Counted from the first letter of the stretch, positions 48,708 to 57,794 are shown. The stretch: 64,000 nt of DNA from Croceifilum oryzae (GCF_030814315.1 NZ_JAUSUV010000002.1:62001-126000), one strand, 5' to 3'. Notes: a model not told the origin generated them from the letters alone. A program made the numbers and translations.

Positions 48708-48962
48708 TTAGTTTTTGGATGTCCCTTTTTTTTTAGGAAATAATTTGAGAAGAAAGGCATCGGTCTTCTCTGCTATTTTCGGGTACTTCGTTCGGAATCG
48801 ATCTAAGAGGCGTGCCGCCCAAGGCGAGGTTTGAGATAATATGCTCAGACCTACTAGAATAAAGAGAATTCCTTGTAAAAAAGGAAGGACACAACCGATA
48901 ACTCCTAATACTAAAAAGAAGTATCCTAAGATGTTTAGCCATAGTTTTTTTCGTGCTGTCAT
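48708..48962 (-). CDS. Small two-helix membrane protein (PGPGW/DUF454-like)
   Basis: An 84-aa protein with a hydrophobic hairpin (about 8-45) that reads LGYFFLVLGVIGCVLPFLQG then a second helix, and a basic tail ending PKKKGTSKN. This resembles PGPGW or DUF454 small membrane proteins of unknown function. AAAGGAG lies upstream but 14 nt from the ATG, so the start is uncertain. It is convergent with the methyltransferase gene. Confidence 0.65.
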   Translation of the reverse strand: MTARKKLWLNILGYFFLVLGVIGCVLPFLQGILFILVGLSILSQTSPWAARLLDRFRTKYPKIAEKTDAFLLKLFPKKKGTSKN

Positions 48963-49203
48963 AAAGAGTTAATCAGCTCCTTTCCTTTTTAGATCGTTAC
49001 TATTGTGTGTTTTTAGTATATCTAAAAAAATTTAACGGGGACAAGCTTTTCTTTTTGTCTATTTGACGAATAATGCTTCTCTATTCATTCCCTGAGACCA
49101 ACGAGCTAAACATAATTGTATCTATTTTAATAGCTAAATATTGGAATATACTAGGCATACCCATAATTACTTGTTACTTAGGCGAGCTGTAGAAGAGCTA
49201 GTT
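48963..49203. other. Divergent intergenic region, AT-rich
   Basis: About 240 nt between the reverse-strand small membrane protein and the carbonic anhydrase promoter. No open frame, palindrome or known RNA motif stands out. Confidence 0.5.
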
Positions 49204-49212
49204 TGTTATAAT
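49204..49212 (+). promoter_or_regulatory. Extended -10 promoter of carbonic anhydrase-msrA
   Basis: TGTTATAAT is an extended -10 (TGnTATAAT); no good -35 lies 17 nt upstream. Transcription would start near 49219. Confidence 0.55.
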
Positions 49213-49266
49213 GGAGACAAGTATTTTTTCTTAGGTGAGTGTTCAGTCTAATCAGAGGTGATATGG

Positions 49267-49827
49267 TTGAGGAAGTTAGAGGGGATTTTAGCCTACAATG
49301 ATAAGTTTGTACGTAGAAAAGAATATATTCCTTATCAAACGGGGAAATATCCAGGGGACAAGATTTTAGTTGTTACGTGCATGGATACTCGACTGTTAGA
49401 ATTATTACCTAAAGCGATGAATCTTCAAAATGGCGATGCGAAGGTAGTGAAAACCGCTGGTGCTCTAATCAGTAATTCATATGGATCGGTGATGAGAAGC
49501 ATTTTGGTCGGAGTGAGCCTACTATCTGTAGAAGAAGTATTTGTGATCGGTCACTATGATTGTGGCATGATTGGTTTAGAATCAGGTATGGTATTAGATC
49601 GGGTTAAGCAAATGGGGGTCATGCAAGAAGATCTCGATTCGGTTTACGATCAAGGTGTTGATGTGGAGAAGTGGCTATGTGGTTGTAGTAAAGTGGAGGA
49701 AGGAGTCATGCAAAGTGTAAGCATGATCCGTAATCATCCGCTTTTTCCTAGCAATATACCTGTTCATGGGTTGGTAATCGATCCAAACACAGGGAAACTA
49801 GACGAAGTCATAAGAGGGTACGAGTAG
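49267..49827 (+). CDS. Beta-class carbonic anhydrase
   Basis: It hydrates CO2 to bicarbonate. The zinc and catalytic residues are C38-x-D40-x-R42 (TCMDTR) and H96-x2-C99 (GHYDCG), 186 aa. TTG 49267 is chosen because AGAGGTGAT lies 8 nt upstream; GTG 49258 falls within that site. It is followed 13 nt later by msrA, so the two are probably cotranscribed. Confidence 0.93.
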   Translation: MRKLEGILAYNDKFVRRKEYIPYQTGKYPGDKILVVTCMDTRLLELLPKAMNLQNGDAKVVKTAGALISNSYGSVMRSILVGVSLLSVEEVFVIGHYDCGMIGLESGMVLDRVKQMGVMQEDLDSVYDQGVDVEKWLCGCSKVEEGVMQSVSMIRNHPLFPSNIPVHGLVIDPNTGKLDEVIRGYE

Positions 49828-49840
49828 GAGGTTTTTGTCA

Positions 49841-50320
49841 ATGTCACAATTAGAAAAAGCAACATTTGGAGCGGGATGTTTTTGGGGTGTAGAGGAAGCG
49901 TTTCGTGTGATTCCGGGAGTAAAGCATACAGCAGTAGGCTATATGGGTGGATCAACCACTTCGCCAACTTATCAAGAAGTATGCGCAGATCAAACAGGGC
50001 ATGCTGAAGTGCTAGAAATCTCATTTGACCCAAGTGTGGTGTCATATGAGACTCTTTTACAAGTGTTTTGGGAGAATCATAATCCGACGACACTAAATCG
50101 CCAGGGACCAGATGTAGGATCCCAGTATCGGTCTGCAATCTTCTACCATTCCGAGCAACAAAAAGAATGGGCTGAAGCTTCGAAAGTGGAGTTAGATGCA
50201 TCTGGCAAATGGCAAAATCCGATTGTAACGGAAATCACCCCAGCTTCGCCTTTTTATCGTGCGGAGGAATATCATCAACGATATCTAGAAAAAAGAGGAC
50301 TGGGCTCCTGCCATCTCTAA
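49841..50320 (+). CDS. msrA: Peptide-methionine (S)-S-oxide reductase MsrA
   Basis: It reduces methionine S-sulfoxide in proteins. The catalytic Cys is in GAGCFWG (about C13), and a resolving Cys is present near the C-terminus (GLGSCHL). It is 159 aa from ATG 49841, with GGAGG 8 nt upstream; a TTG 6 nt earlier is less likely. No MsrB is fused or adjacent. Confidence 0.95.
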   Translation: MSQLEKATFGAGCFWGVEEAFRVIPGVKHTAVGYMGGSTTSPTYQEVCADQTGHAEVLEISFDPSVVSYETLLQVFWENHNPTTLNRQGPDVGSQYRSAIFYHSEQQKEWAEASKVELDASGKWQNPIVTEITPASPFYRAEEYHQRYLEKRGLGSCHL

Positions 50321-50359
50321 AAGAGTAGACATCATGCAAAGAGATTTTCATATTGCTTG

Positions 50360-50391
50360 CCCCCGTTTCATATACATGAAAACGGAGGGGG
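50360..50391 (+). promoter_or_regulatory. Hairpin over the parM-like ribosome binding site
   Basis: CCCCCGTTTCAT (50360-50371) folds on ATGAAAACGGAGGGGG (50376-50391) with a 4-nt loop and small bulges. The 3' arm is the Shine-Dalgarno region (GGAGGGGG) of the next gene, so the stem would hide it. TTTCATAT also appears once more just upstream (near 50346), making two direct and one inverted copies, a possible repressor or centromere-like site. Confidence 0.6.
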
Positions 50392-50397
50392 ATAGCG

Positions 50398-51189
50398 ATG
50401 TTAGTAGCAATTGATTGCGGTAGAAGCTTTGTAAAAGTACGAACCGAAAATCGCACGTTTATGTTTCCTAGTAAAGTGAGTGGTTGGCGAAAGCGTAACT
50501 ATCGCCAAGAGCTTGAAGGTGATATAGAACTTCAGTATCAAGGTAAGAATTGGTTTGTTGGAAATCTGGCTGAACGAGAAGGGGAGTTTACTCGTCAAGC
50601 GATGCAAGAAACCAAAGCTGTAGAAGAAACGCTTCTTCTTGCCTTGACAGGAATTCATCTGTCTGGAGCTCAGGGAACGGTTGATTTAGTAACGGGATTA
50701 CCTATCAGCAACTATACGGAAAAAGAGCGGGAATCGGTTCGTAAGCTATTAGAAGGTCATCATGAGGTAACGGTGAACGGACAGACGAAGCGCTTTTATG
50801 TACAGAGGGTATATACCACCATCGAGGGTGGGGGGGCATTTTTTTCCGCTCCTCGTGCAGGTTTGGTGAGAATTGTAGATGTAGGCGCGAAAACAACAAA
50901 CTATGTAACGTTTAAAGATAAGGTTTTTATTGATCGAGAATCTGGAACCATACCCGTTGGTTGGGAAACGGTTCGAGAATCCAATGCAAGAGAGATGGCA
51001 GATATGATCGCGGCTCATGTCTCCAAAAGTTGGAGTTCTGACGATGTGGTTTTATTAATTGGTGGTGTGGCTTTTCATCTGGAGCCATATCTACAGTCGC
51101 ATTTTCGTTATGCCTTTGCCATGAGTGATCCACAAACAGCTAATGTTCGTGGGTACTATGAAGTAGGAAGGGCGCTGATTACATTATGA
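50398..51189 (+). CDS. ParM/Alp-type actin-like ATPase
   Basis: An actin-superfamily (ASKHA) protein like the plasmid-segregation filaments ParM/StbA/Alp7. Phosphate 1: MLVAIDCGRSFVKV (D6, G8). Then FPSKVSG and WFVGNLAE, typical of Alp proteins. Phosphate 2: IVDVGAKTTNYVTF. Adenosine motif: VLLIGGVAFHLEP. The 263 aa are shorter than the ~320 of plasmid ParM. GGAGGGGG precedes the ATG within a hairpin. It overlaps by 4 nt (ATGA) a small ParR-like gene, the order of parMR operons. No plasmid or phage gene surrounds it. Confidence 0.85.
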   Translation: MLVAIDCGRSFVKVRTENRTFMFPSKVSGWRKRNYRQELEGDIELQYQGKNWFVGNLAEREGEFTRQAMQETKAVEETLLLALTGIHLSGAQGTVDLVTGLPISNYTEKERESVRKLLEGHHEVTVNGQTKRFYVQRVYTTIEGGGAFFSAPRAGLVRIVDVGAKTTNYVTFKDKVFIDRESGTIPVGWETVRESNAREMADMIAAHVSKSWSSDDVVLLIGGVAFHLEPYLQSHFRYAFAMSDPQTANVRGYYEVGRALITL

Positions 51190-51443
51190 ATGGCCGTCAA
51201 TCAGCTCCTTCTGGCTCGTCACAAAAGATGTTGACAGTTACATTTGATATAGCGGATCCACTCGAAAAAGAGCTTTACATGTATATCCATCAAAAGACCG
51301 ATAACTTTAGTAATTTAGCAAAACATTTGTTATTTGCTTGGCGACATGGATACCAAAAAGGAAGTGGAAACCAGTCGCCTAAGATACCAGAACCCATTAC
51401 TAAGAAAAACGAGATTCGTAATAGCGGATTGCCATTTGGCTGA
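51186..51443 (+). CDS. Small ParR-like (ribbon-helix-helix candidate) protein
   Basis: An 85-aa protein translated from ATGA overlap with the actin-like gene. The middle has one predicted beta strand (KMLTVTFDIAD) followed by two helices (PLEKELYMYIHQKT and NFSNLAKHLLFAWRHGYQ), the layout of a ribbon-helix-helix DNA-binding domain as in ParR. The tail is flexible and basic/Pro-rich. Assignment as ParR rests on fold pattern and position, not on clear sequence similarity. Confidence 0.6.
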   Translation: MNGRQSAPSGSSQKMLTVTFDIADPLEKELYMYIHQKTDNFSNLAKHLLFAWRHGYQKGSGNQSPKIPEPITKKNEIRNSGLPFG

Positions 51444-51465
51444 TGATTGGCAAGAAGATCTCATA

Positions 51466-51490
51466 GATAGGCATCTGCCTGTCTTTTTTA
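51466..51490 (+). terminator. Terminator of the parMR-like pair
   Basis: GATAGGC - ATCT - GCCTGTC (one G-U pair), followed by TTTTTTATT. Confidence 0.85.
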
Positions 51491-51604
51491 TTGAGTGATG
51501 AAACTCAAAATGTGGGATACTCTTTTAAGAGAAACGAACCTTATCGAATGAACATGACTGTGGTATGATGTTTGAAGCTATTTTTAAGTAAAGGGAGTGC
51601 TCGC

Positions 51605-52768
51605 GTGATTTACCTAGATAACAGTGCAACCACTCCAGTTCATCCAGAAGTGTTGACGATGTTGACAGATGTCATAGAGCAATGTTACGGAAACCCTTCC
51701 TCTTTGCATAACATGGGCGTGAAAGCAGAACGATTAGTTGAACAAGCTAGAAAAGTGGTTGCTGAGGCACTAGAAGCAACGCCGCAAGAGATTCTTTTTA
51801 CATCAGGTGGTACGGAAGCCAATAATATGGCGATTCGCGGCATAGTGGAGCAATACCAAAGCCGGGGTAAACATATTATCACCACGATGGTGGAGCATCC
51901 TTCTGTGTTTGAAGTGTTCACTTATCTAGAGAAACAGGGTTTTCGTGTTACCTACTTACCTGTAGATGAGGTAGGTCGTATTCGTCTGCATGAGTTAGAA
52001 GAGGCGATGACGGATGAAACGATCTTAGTTTCGATTATGCATGTAAACAACGAAGTGGGCACAGTGCAACCGATTGAAGAGATCGGTGCTATTTTGGAAC
52101 GGTATCCAAAGACACTTTTCCATGTAGATGCGGTTCAGTCGTATGGGAAGATTCCGTTATCTGTTCGTAAGGCAAAGGTAGATGCCCTTTCGCTGTCTGC
52201 TCATAAACTGCATGGTCCTAAAGGTACGGGTGCTTTGTATCTGCGAAAACACGTTGTGATCAAGCCGTTATTGATAGGCGGGGGGCAAGAAAATGGCATG
52301 CGGAGTGGTACGCATAATGTACCAGGGATTGCTGGGCTAGCAAAGGCGACGATCTTAGCAAAAAAAGAACAAGAGAGACGAATGAATCAATTTCAACTAT
52401 GGAAAGAACGATTTATTGAAACCATAATGGACAAGCTGGATCATGTTATCGTGAACGGAGATCAAACCCAGGCAGGGGGAGCTCCTTACATTATCAACCT
52501 ATCTTTTTCTGGGATGAAGTCAGAAGTATTGGTTCATGCCTTGGAAACAGAACATGTACTGGTTTCTAGTAAATCAGCTTGTTCCTCTAAGAATGAAAGA
52601 GCGAGTCGGGTACTTAGTGCGATGGGACTTTCTGATGAAGTTGCGACAAGTTCGATTCGAATTAGCATGGGCTATCAAACAGAGGAACAAGATATAATGG
52701 ATTGCGTGAAAGCTTTGGAACGTGTGGTTCCAAATTTACAACAAGTGATGAAGGTGCGAAGAAAATGA
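51605..52768 (+). CDS. Cysteine desulfurase (NifZ/IscS family, ThiI partner)
   Basis: A PLP enzyme that removes sulfur from cysteine and passes it as a persulfide. The PLP Lys is in SAHKLHGPKG (about K201) and the active Cys in SSKSACSSK (about C326), with a short mobile loop of the class I type. GTG 51605 (387 aa) is chosen, with AAAGGGAG upstream. It overlaps thiI by 4 nt; in B. subtilis nifZ-thiI have the same order and supply sulfur for tRNA 4-thiouridine. Confidence 0.94.
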   Translation: MIYLDNSATTPVHPEVLTMLTDVIEQCYGNPSSLHNMGVKAERLVEQARKVVAEALEATPQEILFTSGGTEANNMAIRGIVEQYQSRGKHIITTMVEHPSVFEVFTYLEKQGFRVTYLPVDEVGRIRLHELEEAMTDETILVSIMHVNNEVGTVQPIEEIGAILERYPKTLFHVDAVQSYGKIPLSVRKAKVDALSLSAHKLHGPKGTGALYLRKHVVIKPLLIGGGQENGMRSGTHNVPGIAGLAKATILAKKEQERRMNQFQLWKERFIETIMDKLDHVIVNGDQTQAGGAPYIINLSFSGMKSEVLVHALETEHVLVSSKSACSSKNERASRVLSAMGLSDEVATSSIRISMGYQTEEQDIMDCVKALERVVPNLQQVMKVRRK

Positions 52769-53967
52769 ATGTGAATTGTATCCTGCTCCGTTATGGAGAG
52801 CTATCCTTAAAAGGGAAAAATAAGAAAGACTTCGAAGAACGCTTAGTGCGTAATATTCGCCAGAAGTTAGAGCGTTTTGCTGGAATTAAGGTAAGTAAAC
52901 ATTTTGGCAGGCTCTTTATCGAACTGGGTGATAATCCAGCTGAACCCATTATAGAAGAATGTAAAGATGTATTTGGGCTGGTTGGATTTAGTCCGGCGAT
53001 GCGCGTAGAGACAGATCTTGAAGTGATTAAGGAAGCGGCGCTACACCTGTTACAGAGTCAAGGAAATGAAGTGAAAACGTTTAAAGTAGGGTGTAAGAGG
53101 GCGGATAAGCGTTTCCCGATCGGGTCTCAAGAGATGAATCAGATAGTGGGGGGGCACCTGCTGGCTCATTCTGACTCCCATTATAAAGTAGATGTTCGGA
53201 ATCCAGATTTTTTTGTACATGTTGAGATACGTTCGATGCAAGATACATATATATATGGTAATGATATTGCAGGGTTGGGTGGCTTGCCTGTTGGAACGAG
53301 TGGACGAGTTCTTCTCTTGCTTTCGGGAGGGATTGATAGCCCTGTTGCTGGATATCTGGCTTTAAAACGTGGCGTGGAACTTCATGCGCTTCATTTCCAT
53401 AGCTACCCCTTTACAAGCGAGCGAGCGAAGCAAAAAGTAATGGACTTGGCGCAGCAGCTTACCCGGTTTGGTGGGAAAATCCGTCTTCATGTCGTTCCGT
53501 TTACGGAGATTCAAACCGAAATTAATAAGCACTGTTATGAATCATATACGATTACCATTATGAGGCGTTTTATGTTACGGATTGCAGAAGCAGTAGCGAA
53601 GAAGAATAGCGCGCTTGCATTAGTCACGGGTGAAAGTTTAGGACAAGTGGCTAGTCAAACGCTAGAAAGTATGACTGCTATTAATGCTGTAACCAATATG
53701 CCCATTTTACGTCCTGTGATTGGATGGGACAAAACCGAAATCATTGATATCTCTAAAAAAATCGATACCTATGAGACATCTATTTTACCATATGAAGATT
53801 GTTGTACCATTTTCACTCCGAAAGCACCTAAAACAAGACCGGATATAGAAGTGTGTGAACGTCTAGAGGAAAAATTGAATGTGGAACAACTTGTCCAAGA
53901 GGCAGTAGATGATGTTGAGGTGATTGATTTTTCTCCGCAAAAAGAGGAAGAGGCATCTTTTTTCTAG
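52765..53967 (+). CDS. thiI: tRNA 4-thiouridine synthase ThiI
   Basis: It adenylates U8 of tRNA and transfers sulfur to make s4U. An N-terminal ferredoxin-like domain and THUMP domain (about 60-165) precede the PP-loop domain with LLSGGIDSPVAG. It has 400 aa and no C-terminal rhodanese domain, as is normal for Bacillales, where the desulfurase supplies sulfur directly. It starts ATGA at the desulfurase stop. Confidence 0.96.
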   Translation: MNVNCILLRYGELSLKGKNKKDFEERLVRNIRQKLERFAGIKVSKHFGRLFIELGDNPAEPIIEECKDVFGLVGFSPAMRVETDLEVIKEAALHLLQSQGNEVKTFKVGCKRADKRFPIGSQEMNQIVGGHLLAHSDSHYKVDVRNPDFFVHVEIRSMQDTYIYGNDIAGLGGLPVGTSGRVLLLLSGGIDSPVAGYLALKRGVELHALHFHSYPFTSERAKQKVMDLAQQLTRFGGKIRLHVVPFTEIQTEINKHCYESYTITIMRRFMLRIAEAVAKKNSALALVTGESLGQVASQTLESMTAINAVTNMPILRPVIGWDKTEIIDISKKIDTYETSILPYEDCCTIFTPKAPKTRPDIEVCERLEEKLNVEQLVQEAVDDVEVIDFSPQKEEEASFF

Positions 53968-54045
53968 GATGTGGTATATATTTATTTCATTAAGTAAATT
54001 ATTTCGTGGTAAAGTGGAGAGGGAAACAATCTAGAAAGGGGTTGA

Positions 54046-54732
54046 ATGATGGACACGCAGTTTTGGCTTTCATTTTTTAATATTATCGTTTTGGACCTTA
54101 TTTTAAGTGGTGATAATGCTGTTGTGATCGGGATGGTTGCGAAAAACTTGCCTGAAGATAAGCAGAAGAAAGCAATCCTATTTGGAGCAGGTACTGCTAT
54201 TGTTCTTCGTGCCACGTTAACGGCAATTGCTGCGTATGTGTTAAATGTCCCATTCCTTATGTCGATTGGTGGATTGTTGCTACTCTGGATCGCGGTAAAG
54301 TTACTTGTAGAGGATAATGGCGAAGGAACGCATGTGGAGAGTCATCAAGATCTGCGAAGCGCGATTAAGACGATTGTGATTGCAGATGTAGTGATGAGTT
54401 TAGATAATGTTCTAGCGGTTGCGGGCGTTGCTCATGGAAATATTTATTTGGTTCTATTTGGACTAGCTCTCAGTATTCCGATTATTATGTGGGGTAGTCG
54501 ATTGATTGCCAAGATCATGAACCAGTTGCCATGGCTTACTTATGTGGGATCGGCTATTTTAGGGTATACGGCGGGTGGTCTCATTGTAGGAGACAAATTA
54601 ATTGCTAAATACTTGTTGCAGGGGTTAGAGGGTCTAAAACTCCTTATTCCGATCGCATTGGCTGTCATCGTTGTTTTAGTCGGCGTTTTGTGGAAAAAGT
54701 ATATAGAAGATCATAATAGAAGAACGGTGTAA
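54046..54732 (+). CDS. TerC family integral membrane protein
   Basis: A seven-helix membrane protein of the TerC/YjbE/YkoY family, associated in Bacillus with manganese export and metalation of secreted proteins. The characteristic LILSGDNAVVIG in helix 1 and VMSLDNVLAVAG in the middle carry the conserved Asp-Asn pairs. 228 aa, AAGGGG before the ATG. No yybP-ykoY riboswitch fits in the 78-nt upstream spacer. A strong terminator follows. Confidence 0.9.
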   Translation: MMDTQFWLSFFNIIVLDLILSGDNAVVIGMVAKNLPEDKQKKAILFGAGTAIVLRATLTAIAAYVLNVPFLMSIGGLLLLWIAVKLLVEDNGEGTHVESHQDLRSAIKTIVIADVVMSLDNVLAVAGVAHGNIYLVLFGLALSIPIIMWGSRLIAKIMNQLPWLTYVGSAILGYTAGGLIVGDKLIAKYLLQGLEGLKLLIPIALAVIVVLVGVLWKKYIEDHNRRTV

Positions 54733-54789
54733 TAAGAATCCCCATTCAGGAAACGGCAATCAATCCTGAATGGGGATTCTTATTTTTAA
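54731..54789 (+). terminator. Terminator after the TerC gene
   Basis: A perfect 21-bp stem (54731-54751 with 54764-54784), AATAAGAATCCCC and complement, then TTTAAC; the stem overlaps the stop codon. Confidence 0.9.
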
Positions 54790-54880
54790 CTTGTCTACCC
54801 AAAAAAGGAGGAATTTAGGGGTATAAGGTCGAAAAAAATCAAAAATTACTGAAAATATTAAGAGTGAAGAGGGACTTAAC

Positions 54881-55999
54881 ATGGATGTTGTCCAGTTTTT
54901 AACTGAGCTATTGGGAGATGCCGTAGTACGTAGATCAAGTGATATTCATTTAGAGCCATTTCCAGACTATATGTGTGTCAGACAGAGGATAGATGGTTTC
55001 TTGCTTGAGACGCATCGTGTTCCGGTTGAACATGCACCTGCTCTGTTATCGAGGATCAAGGTGATGAGCCAACTAGACCTAGGAGAGCGTCGTTTGCCAC
55101 AAGATGGGGCTATGACGATTCATTTAGATCAGATGGCAGCAGAGGTGCGTGTTTCATTGCTTCCCACTTTATACGGAGAGAAAGCCGTCTTACGTCTCTT
55201 ACAAACAAAAAAGGAATTGATTCAACTTCATAACTTAGGAATGGATCCAGAAGAATTAGGGCGGTTAGAGCAGGTTTTACAGCGCTATACGGGTCTAGTT
55301 GTCGTGACAGGCCCCACTGGATCGGGAAAAAGTACTTCTTTATATGCCATGTTGCAATGTTTAAACGACTCCGCCAGAAATGTGATCACCTTAGAAGATC
55401 CTGTGGAAGTACAGATACCTGGAATCAATCAAGTACAAGTCCATCCGAAAGCAGGAATGAATTTTAGTGTGGGGTTACGAGCGATCCTTCGTCAGGATCC
55501 AGATGTCATAATGATTGGTGAGATTCGTGATTTAGAAACGGCCGAAATTGCGATTCGGGCAGCGTTGACAGGGCACCTCGTGTTGACAACTCTCCATACA
55601 GCTGATGCGATTGGAGCGGTGGTACGTTTGATGGATATGGGCATCGAGCCGTATCGAGTTGCCAATGCATTATCGGGTGTGGTTGCGCAGCGCTTGATTC
55701 GCAAAGGTTGCCTGTATTGTCAAGCTAGTGGTTGTCAGGAGTGTCATCATACAGGTTACTACGGGCGTACAGGTGTATTTGAAGTGCTGGAAGTAGATGA
55801 TGATTTTCGTCGGCTGATTATTGAGAGTCGTACGATTCAACGATATCGGAATCATTTTCGTCAAAAAGGAATTCGTTTCTTGCCAGAAGGGTTTCGTCGA
55901 AAAGTATCAAGCGGAATTACCACTTATGAAGAAATGTTGCGGGTGATGAATGATGTGGCAGAGATCCAACTGGACCTTCAATCAACTAGCTCAATTTAG
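54881..55999 (+). CDS. comGA: Competence pilus assembly ATPase ComGA
   Basis: A GspE/PilB-type secretion ATPase that drives assembly of the competence pseudopilus at the membrane. Walker A GPTGSGKST at about 144-152, the Asp box ITLEDPVE, Walker B and the His box TTLHTAD are seen; a four-Cys zinc site is at C277, C280, C285 and C288. The 372 aa match the ComGA length. AGAGGGAC precedes the ATG. First gene of a seven-gene comG operon; comGB overlaps its 3' end by 50 nt. Confidence 0.95.
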   Translation: MDVVQFLTELLGDAVVRRSSDIHLEPFPDYMCVRQRIDGFLLETHRVPVEHAPALLSRIKVMSQLDLGERRLPQDGAMTIHLDQMAAEVRVSLLPTLYGEKAVLRLLQTKKELIQLHNLGMDPEELGRLEQVLQRYTGLVVVTGPTGSGKSTSLYAMLQCLNDSARNVITLEDPVEVQIPGINQVQVHPKAGMNFSVGLRAILRQDPDVIMIGEIRDLETAEIAIRAALTGHLVLTTLHTADAIGAVVRLMDMGIEPYRVANALSGVVAQRLIRKGCLYCQASGCQECHHTGYYGRTGVFEVLEVDDDFRRLIIESRTIQRYRNHFRQKGIRFLPEGFRRKVSSGITTYEEMLRVMNDVAEIQLDLQSTSSI

Positions 56000-56999
56000 C
56001 GGTCAACTACGGCATTTGTTAAAATGCGGTGTTCCGCTTGTAACGAGCATCGAATTATTGATTCAGCAAAAAGTACTTTCTCCTAGTGTAGGTAGATCCG
56101 TCATGAACCATTTAGAACAAGGTGCCACTTTTTCAAAAGCGCTACAAAAAAGCACATTGCCTCCTTTTATGGTTTCACTAGTAGCGGCGGCAGAGCAATA
56201 TGGGGATTATGAACGAGGTCTTAAGCAGTGTGAACAGTTTTATCAGACACAGGCGAAGATTACGCAAGAGATCAGACAAGCGTGTACCTATCCAGCGATT
56301 GTGTTGGTCTTAGTAATCGCTTCATTCATTTTTTTACTTAGTACTGTACTTCCACGTTTTGAGGAAATGTATATGACGATGGGTCTTGATTTGCCTTGGT
56401 TAACGAAGGTGTTATTTACTTTTACCAACATAGCAGGAGTAGTCCTTCCAATAATGGGAATTGTGCTAATGGTATTGATCGGTCTCCTTGTATATCTAGG
56501 GATTCGAAGTCCCAAACAGATGAGATCTTATGGTGAGCGCTTGAGTTTTCGAGTGATCGGCCTTCGGTCTTGGATGAAGTTTCACGTGACACATTATTTG
56601 GCGCTCCAATTGGGTTCCCTCCTGCACTCTGGTGTCCCGTTACTTCAAGCAATCGAATGCTTGCATCTCCGTGCCCCATGGAGGATTATCGCTGTGCGAA
56701 TCGGCTTTGTAAGAGATGCTTTGTTAGAAGGGAAGACGCTTGAACAGGCATGCCAAAAATATCTAAATGAGTATACGATTTCGACATTTGCTCAATATAT
56801 CGCAATTGCGGAGCGGACAGGGAAATTAGATGAGACACTTCAATCTTTGGCTATCATGGTGGAAGCAACGATGAAGCAACAGATCGAACGGTTTACCAAA
56901 TTACTTGAACCAATCTTAATCTCGTGTCTCGGTTTTTTATTAGCGCTGGCTGTATTAGCACTATTTCTTCCTATGCTACAGATGGTGCAAAGCTTATAG
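55950..56999 (+). CDS. comGB: Competence pilus inner-membrane protein ComGB
   Basis: A GspF-family membrane platform protein, 349 aa. Two repeated GspF domains are seen: LAQFSGQLRHLLKCGVPLVTSIELL at the start and its counterpart LGSLLHSGVPLLQAIECL in the middle, each followed by a membrane helix, with a final helix near the C-terminus. The start overlaps comGA by 50 nt (ATG ATG at 55950/55953), so translational coupling is likely. Confidence 0.93.
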   Translation: MMWQRSNWTFNQLAQFSGQLRHLLKCGVPLVTSIELLIQQKVLSPSVGRSVMNHLEQGATFSKALQKSTLPPFMVSLVAAAEQYGDYERGLKQCEQFYQTQAKITQEIRQACTYPAIVLVLVIASFIFLLSTVLPRFEEMYMTMGLDLPWLTKVLFTFTNIAGVVLPIMGIVLMVLIGLLVYLGIRSPKQMRSYGERLSFRVIGLRSWMKFHVTHYLALQLGSLLHSGVPLLQAIECLHLRAPWRIIAVRIGFVRDALLEGKTLEQACQKYLNEYTISTFAQYIAIAERTGKLDETLQSLAIMVEATMKQQIERFTKLLEPILISCLGFLLALAVLALFLPMLQMVQSL

Positions 57000-57021
57000 A
57001 AGAAAGGGGTGGCTGGGGGAT

Positions 57022-57348
57022 ATGAAATCAAAGTCAAGAGAATCTGGATTTACACTGGTTGAGATGCTAGTAGTGTTGTTTGTGATCGGGATTATACTAG
57101 CGATCGCGATTCCAAATTTAAGGGCTGCTGCCGAGTCAGCGAAGAAAAAGGCAGATCAGGCGAATCGAAGAATGATTTTGACTCAAGCGGAACAGTATTA
57201 CTTAGAGCATGGCACTTACCCGAAGGACGTACAAGTCTTAGTGAAAGATGGGTACCTTCAAGCGGCACCTACTTGTCCCGATGGAAAGGGAGTCTATACC
57301 ATTCAACCTCATCCATCACCTGAGAAACGGGTGTTTTGTCAAAAATGA
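57022..57348 (+). CDS. comGC: Major competence pseudopilin ComGC
   Basis: The major pilin, 108 aa. The prepilin site is ESG^FTLVE (cleavage after G9, with Glu5 of the mature form at residue 14), followed by a hydrophobic helix. Two cysteines, C85 and C106, may form the disulfide known in ComGC. AAAGGGG precedes the ATG. It overlaps comGD by 4 nt. Confidence 0.95.
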   Translation: MKSKSRESGFTLVEMLVVLFVIGIILAIAIPNLRAAAESAKKKADQANRRMILTQAEQYYLEHGTYPKDVQVLVKDGYLQAAPTCPDGKGVYTIQPHPSPEKRVFCQK

Positions 57349-57794
57349 TGAGAGAGCAGGTAGGGAACGAATCGGGTTTTACCTTGTTGGAAACAGTGTT
57401 TGTGTTATTTCTACTATCGTTATTTTGTACTTTAGCCCTTCCGTCGTTTTCTACTACGAGTCGAAATAAGGTGGAGCAACAATTTGGCGTGGAAGTACGA
57501 GAAATCTTTAGCCTAGCTCGTTCTTTGGCTGTTAGCCAAGAGAAAAGTTGGCGGGTTCTGGTGCTACCCAATCAGATTCAATTACAACAGCCCGAGTCGA
57601 ATTCATTAAGGAAGGAACTTGCAATCCCAAAACAGTGTAAATTCACCGATCATCCTCTCAAAAATGAAGTGATCTTTAGACAGACGGGACAAGCTGTAGG
57701 GGGGACACTTACTTTGGACTGTGAGAGCGGATATCATGCTACCTGGAAGGTGCAAGTAGGATCAGGTCGAGTCATTATGGAGGAACGCAGATGA
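57345..57794 (+). CDS. comGD: Minor competence pseudopilin ComGD
   Basis: A minor pseudopilin, 149 aa. N-terminal ESG^FTLLE and a hydrophobic helix, then an Arg/Gln-rich globular part. The start ATG 57345 overlaps the comGC stop (ATGA); it ends with ATGA of the next gene. No strong Shine-Dalgarno, as expected for coupled translation. Confidence 0.85.
   Translation: MMREQVGNESGFTLLETVFVLFLLSLFCTLALPSFSTTSRNKVEQQFGVEVREIFSLARSLAVSQEKSWRVLVLPNQIQLQQPESNSLRKELAIPKQCKFTDHPLKNEVIFRQTGQAVGGTLTLDCESGYHATWKVQVGSGRVIMEERR

Noticed and set aside
50398-51443. The parM/parR-like pair as part of an integrated plasmid
   Set aside because: No replication, mobilisation or integrase genes, direct repeats or composition shift flank the pair, and the neighbours are core genes.
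53968-54045. Manganese (yybP-ykoY) riboswitch before the TerC gene
   Set aside because: The spacer is only 78 nt and shows none of the conserved loops; no evidence.
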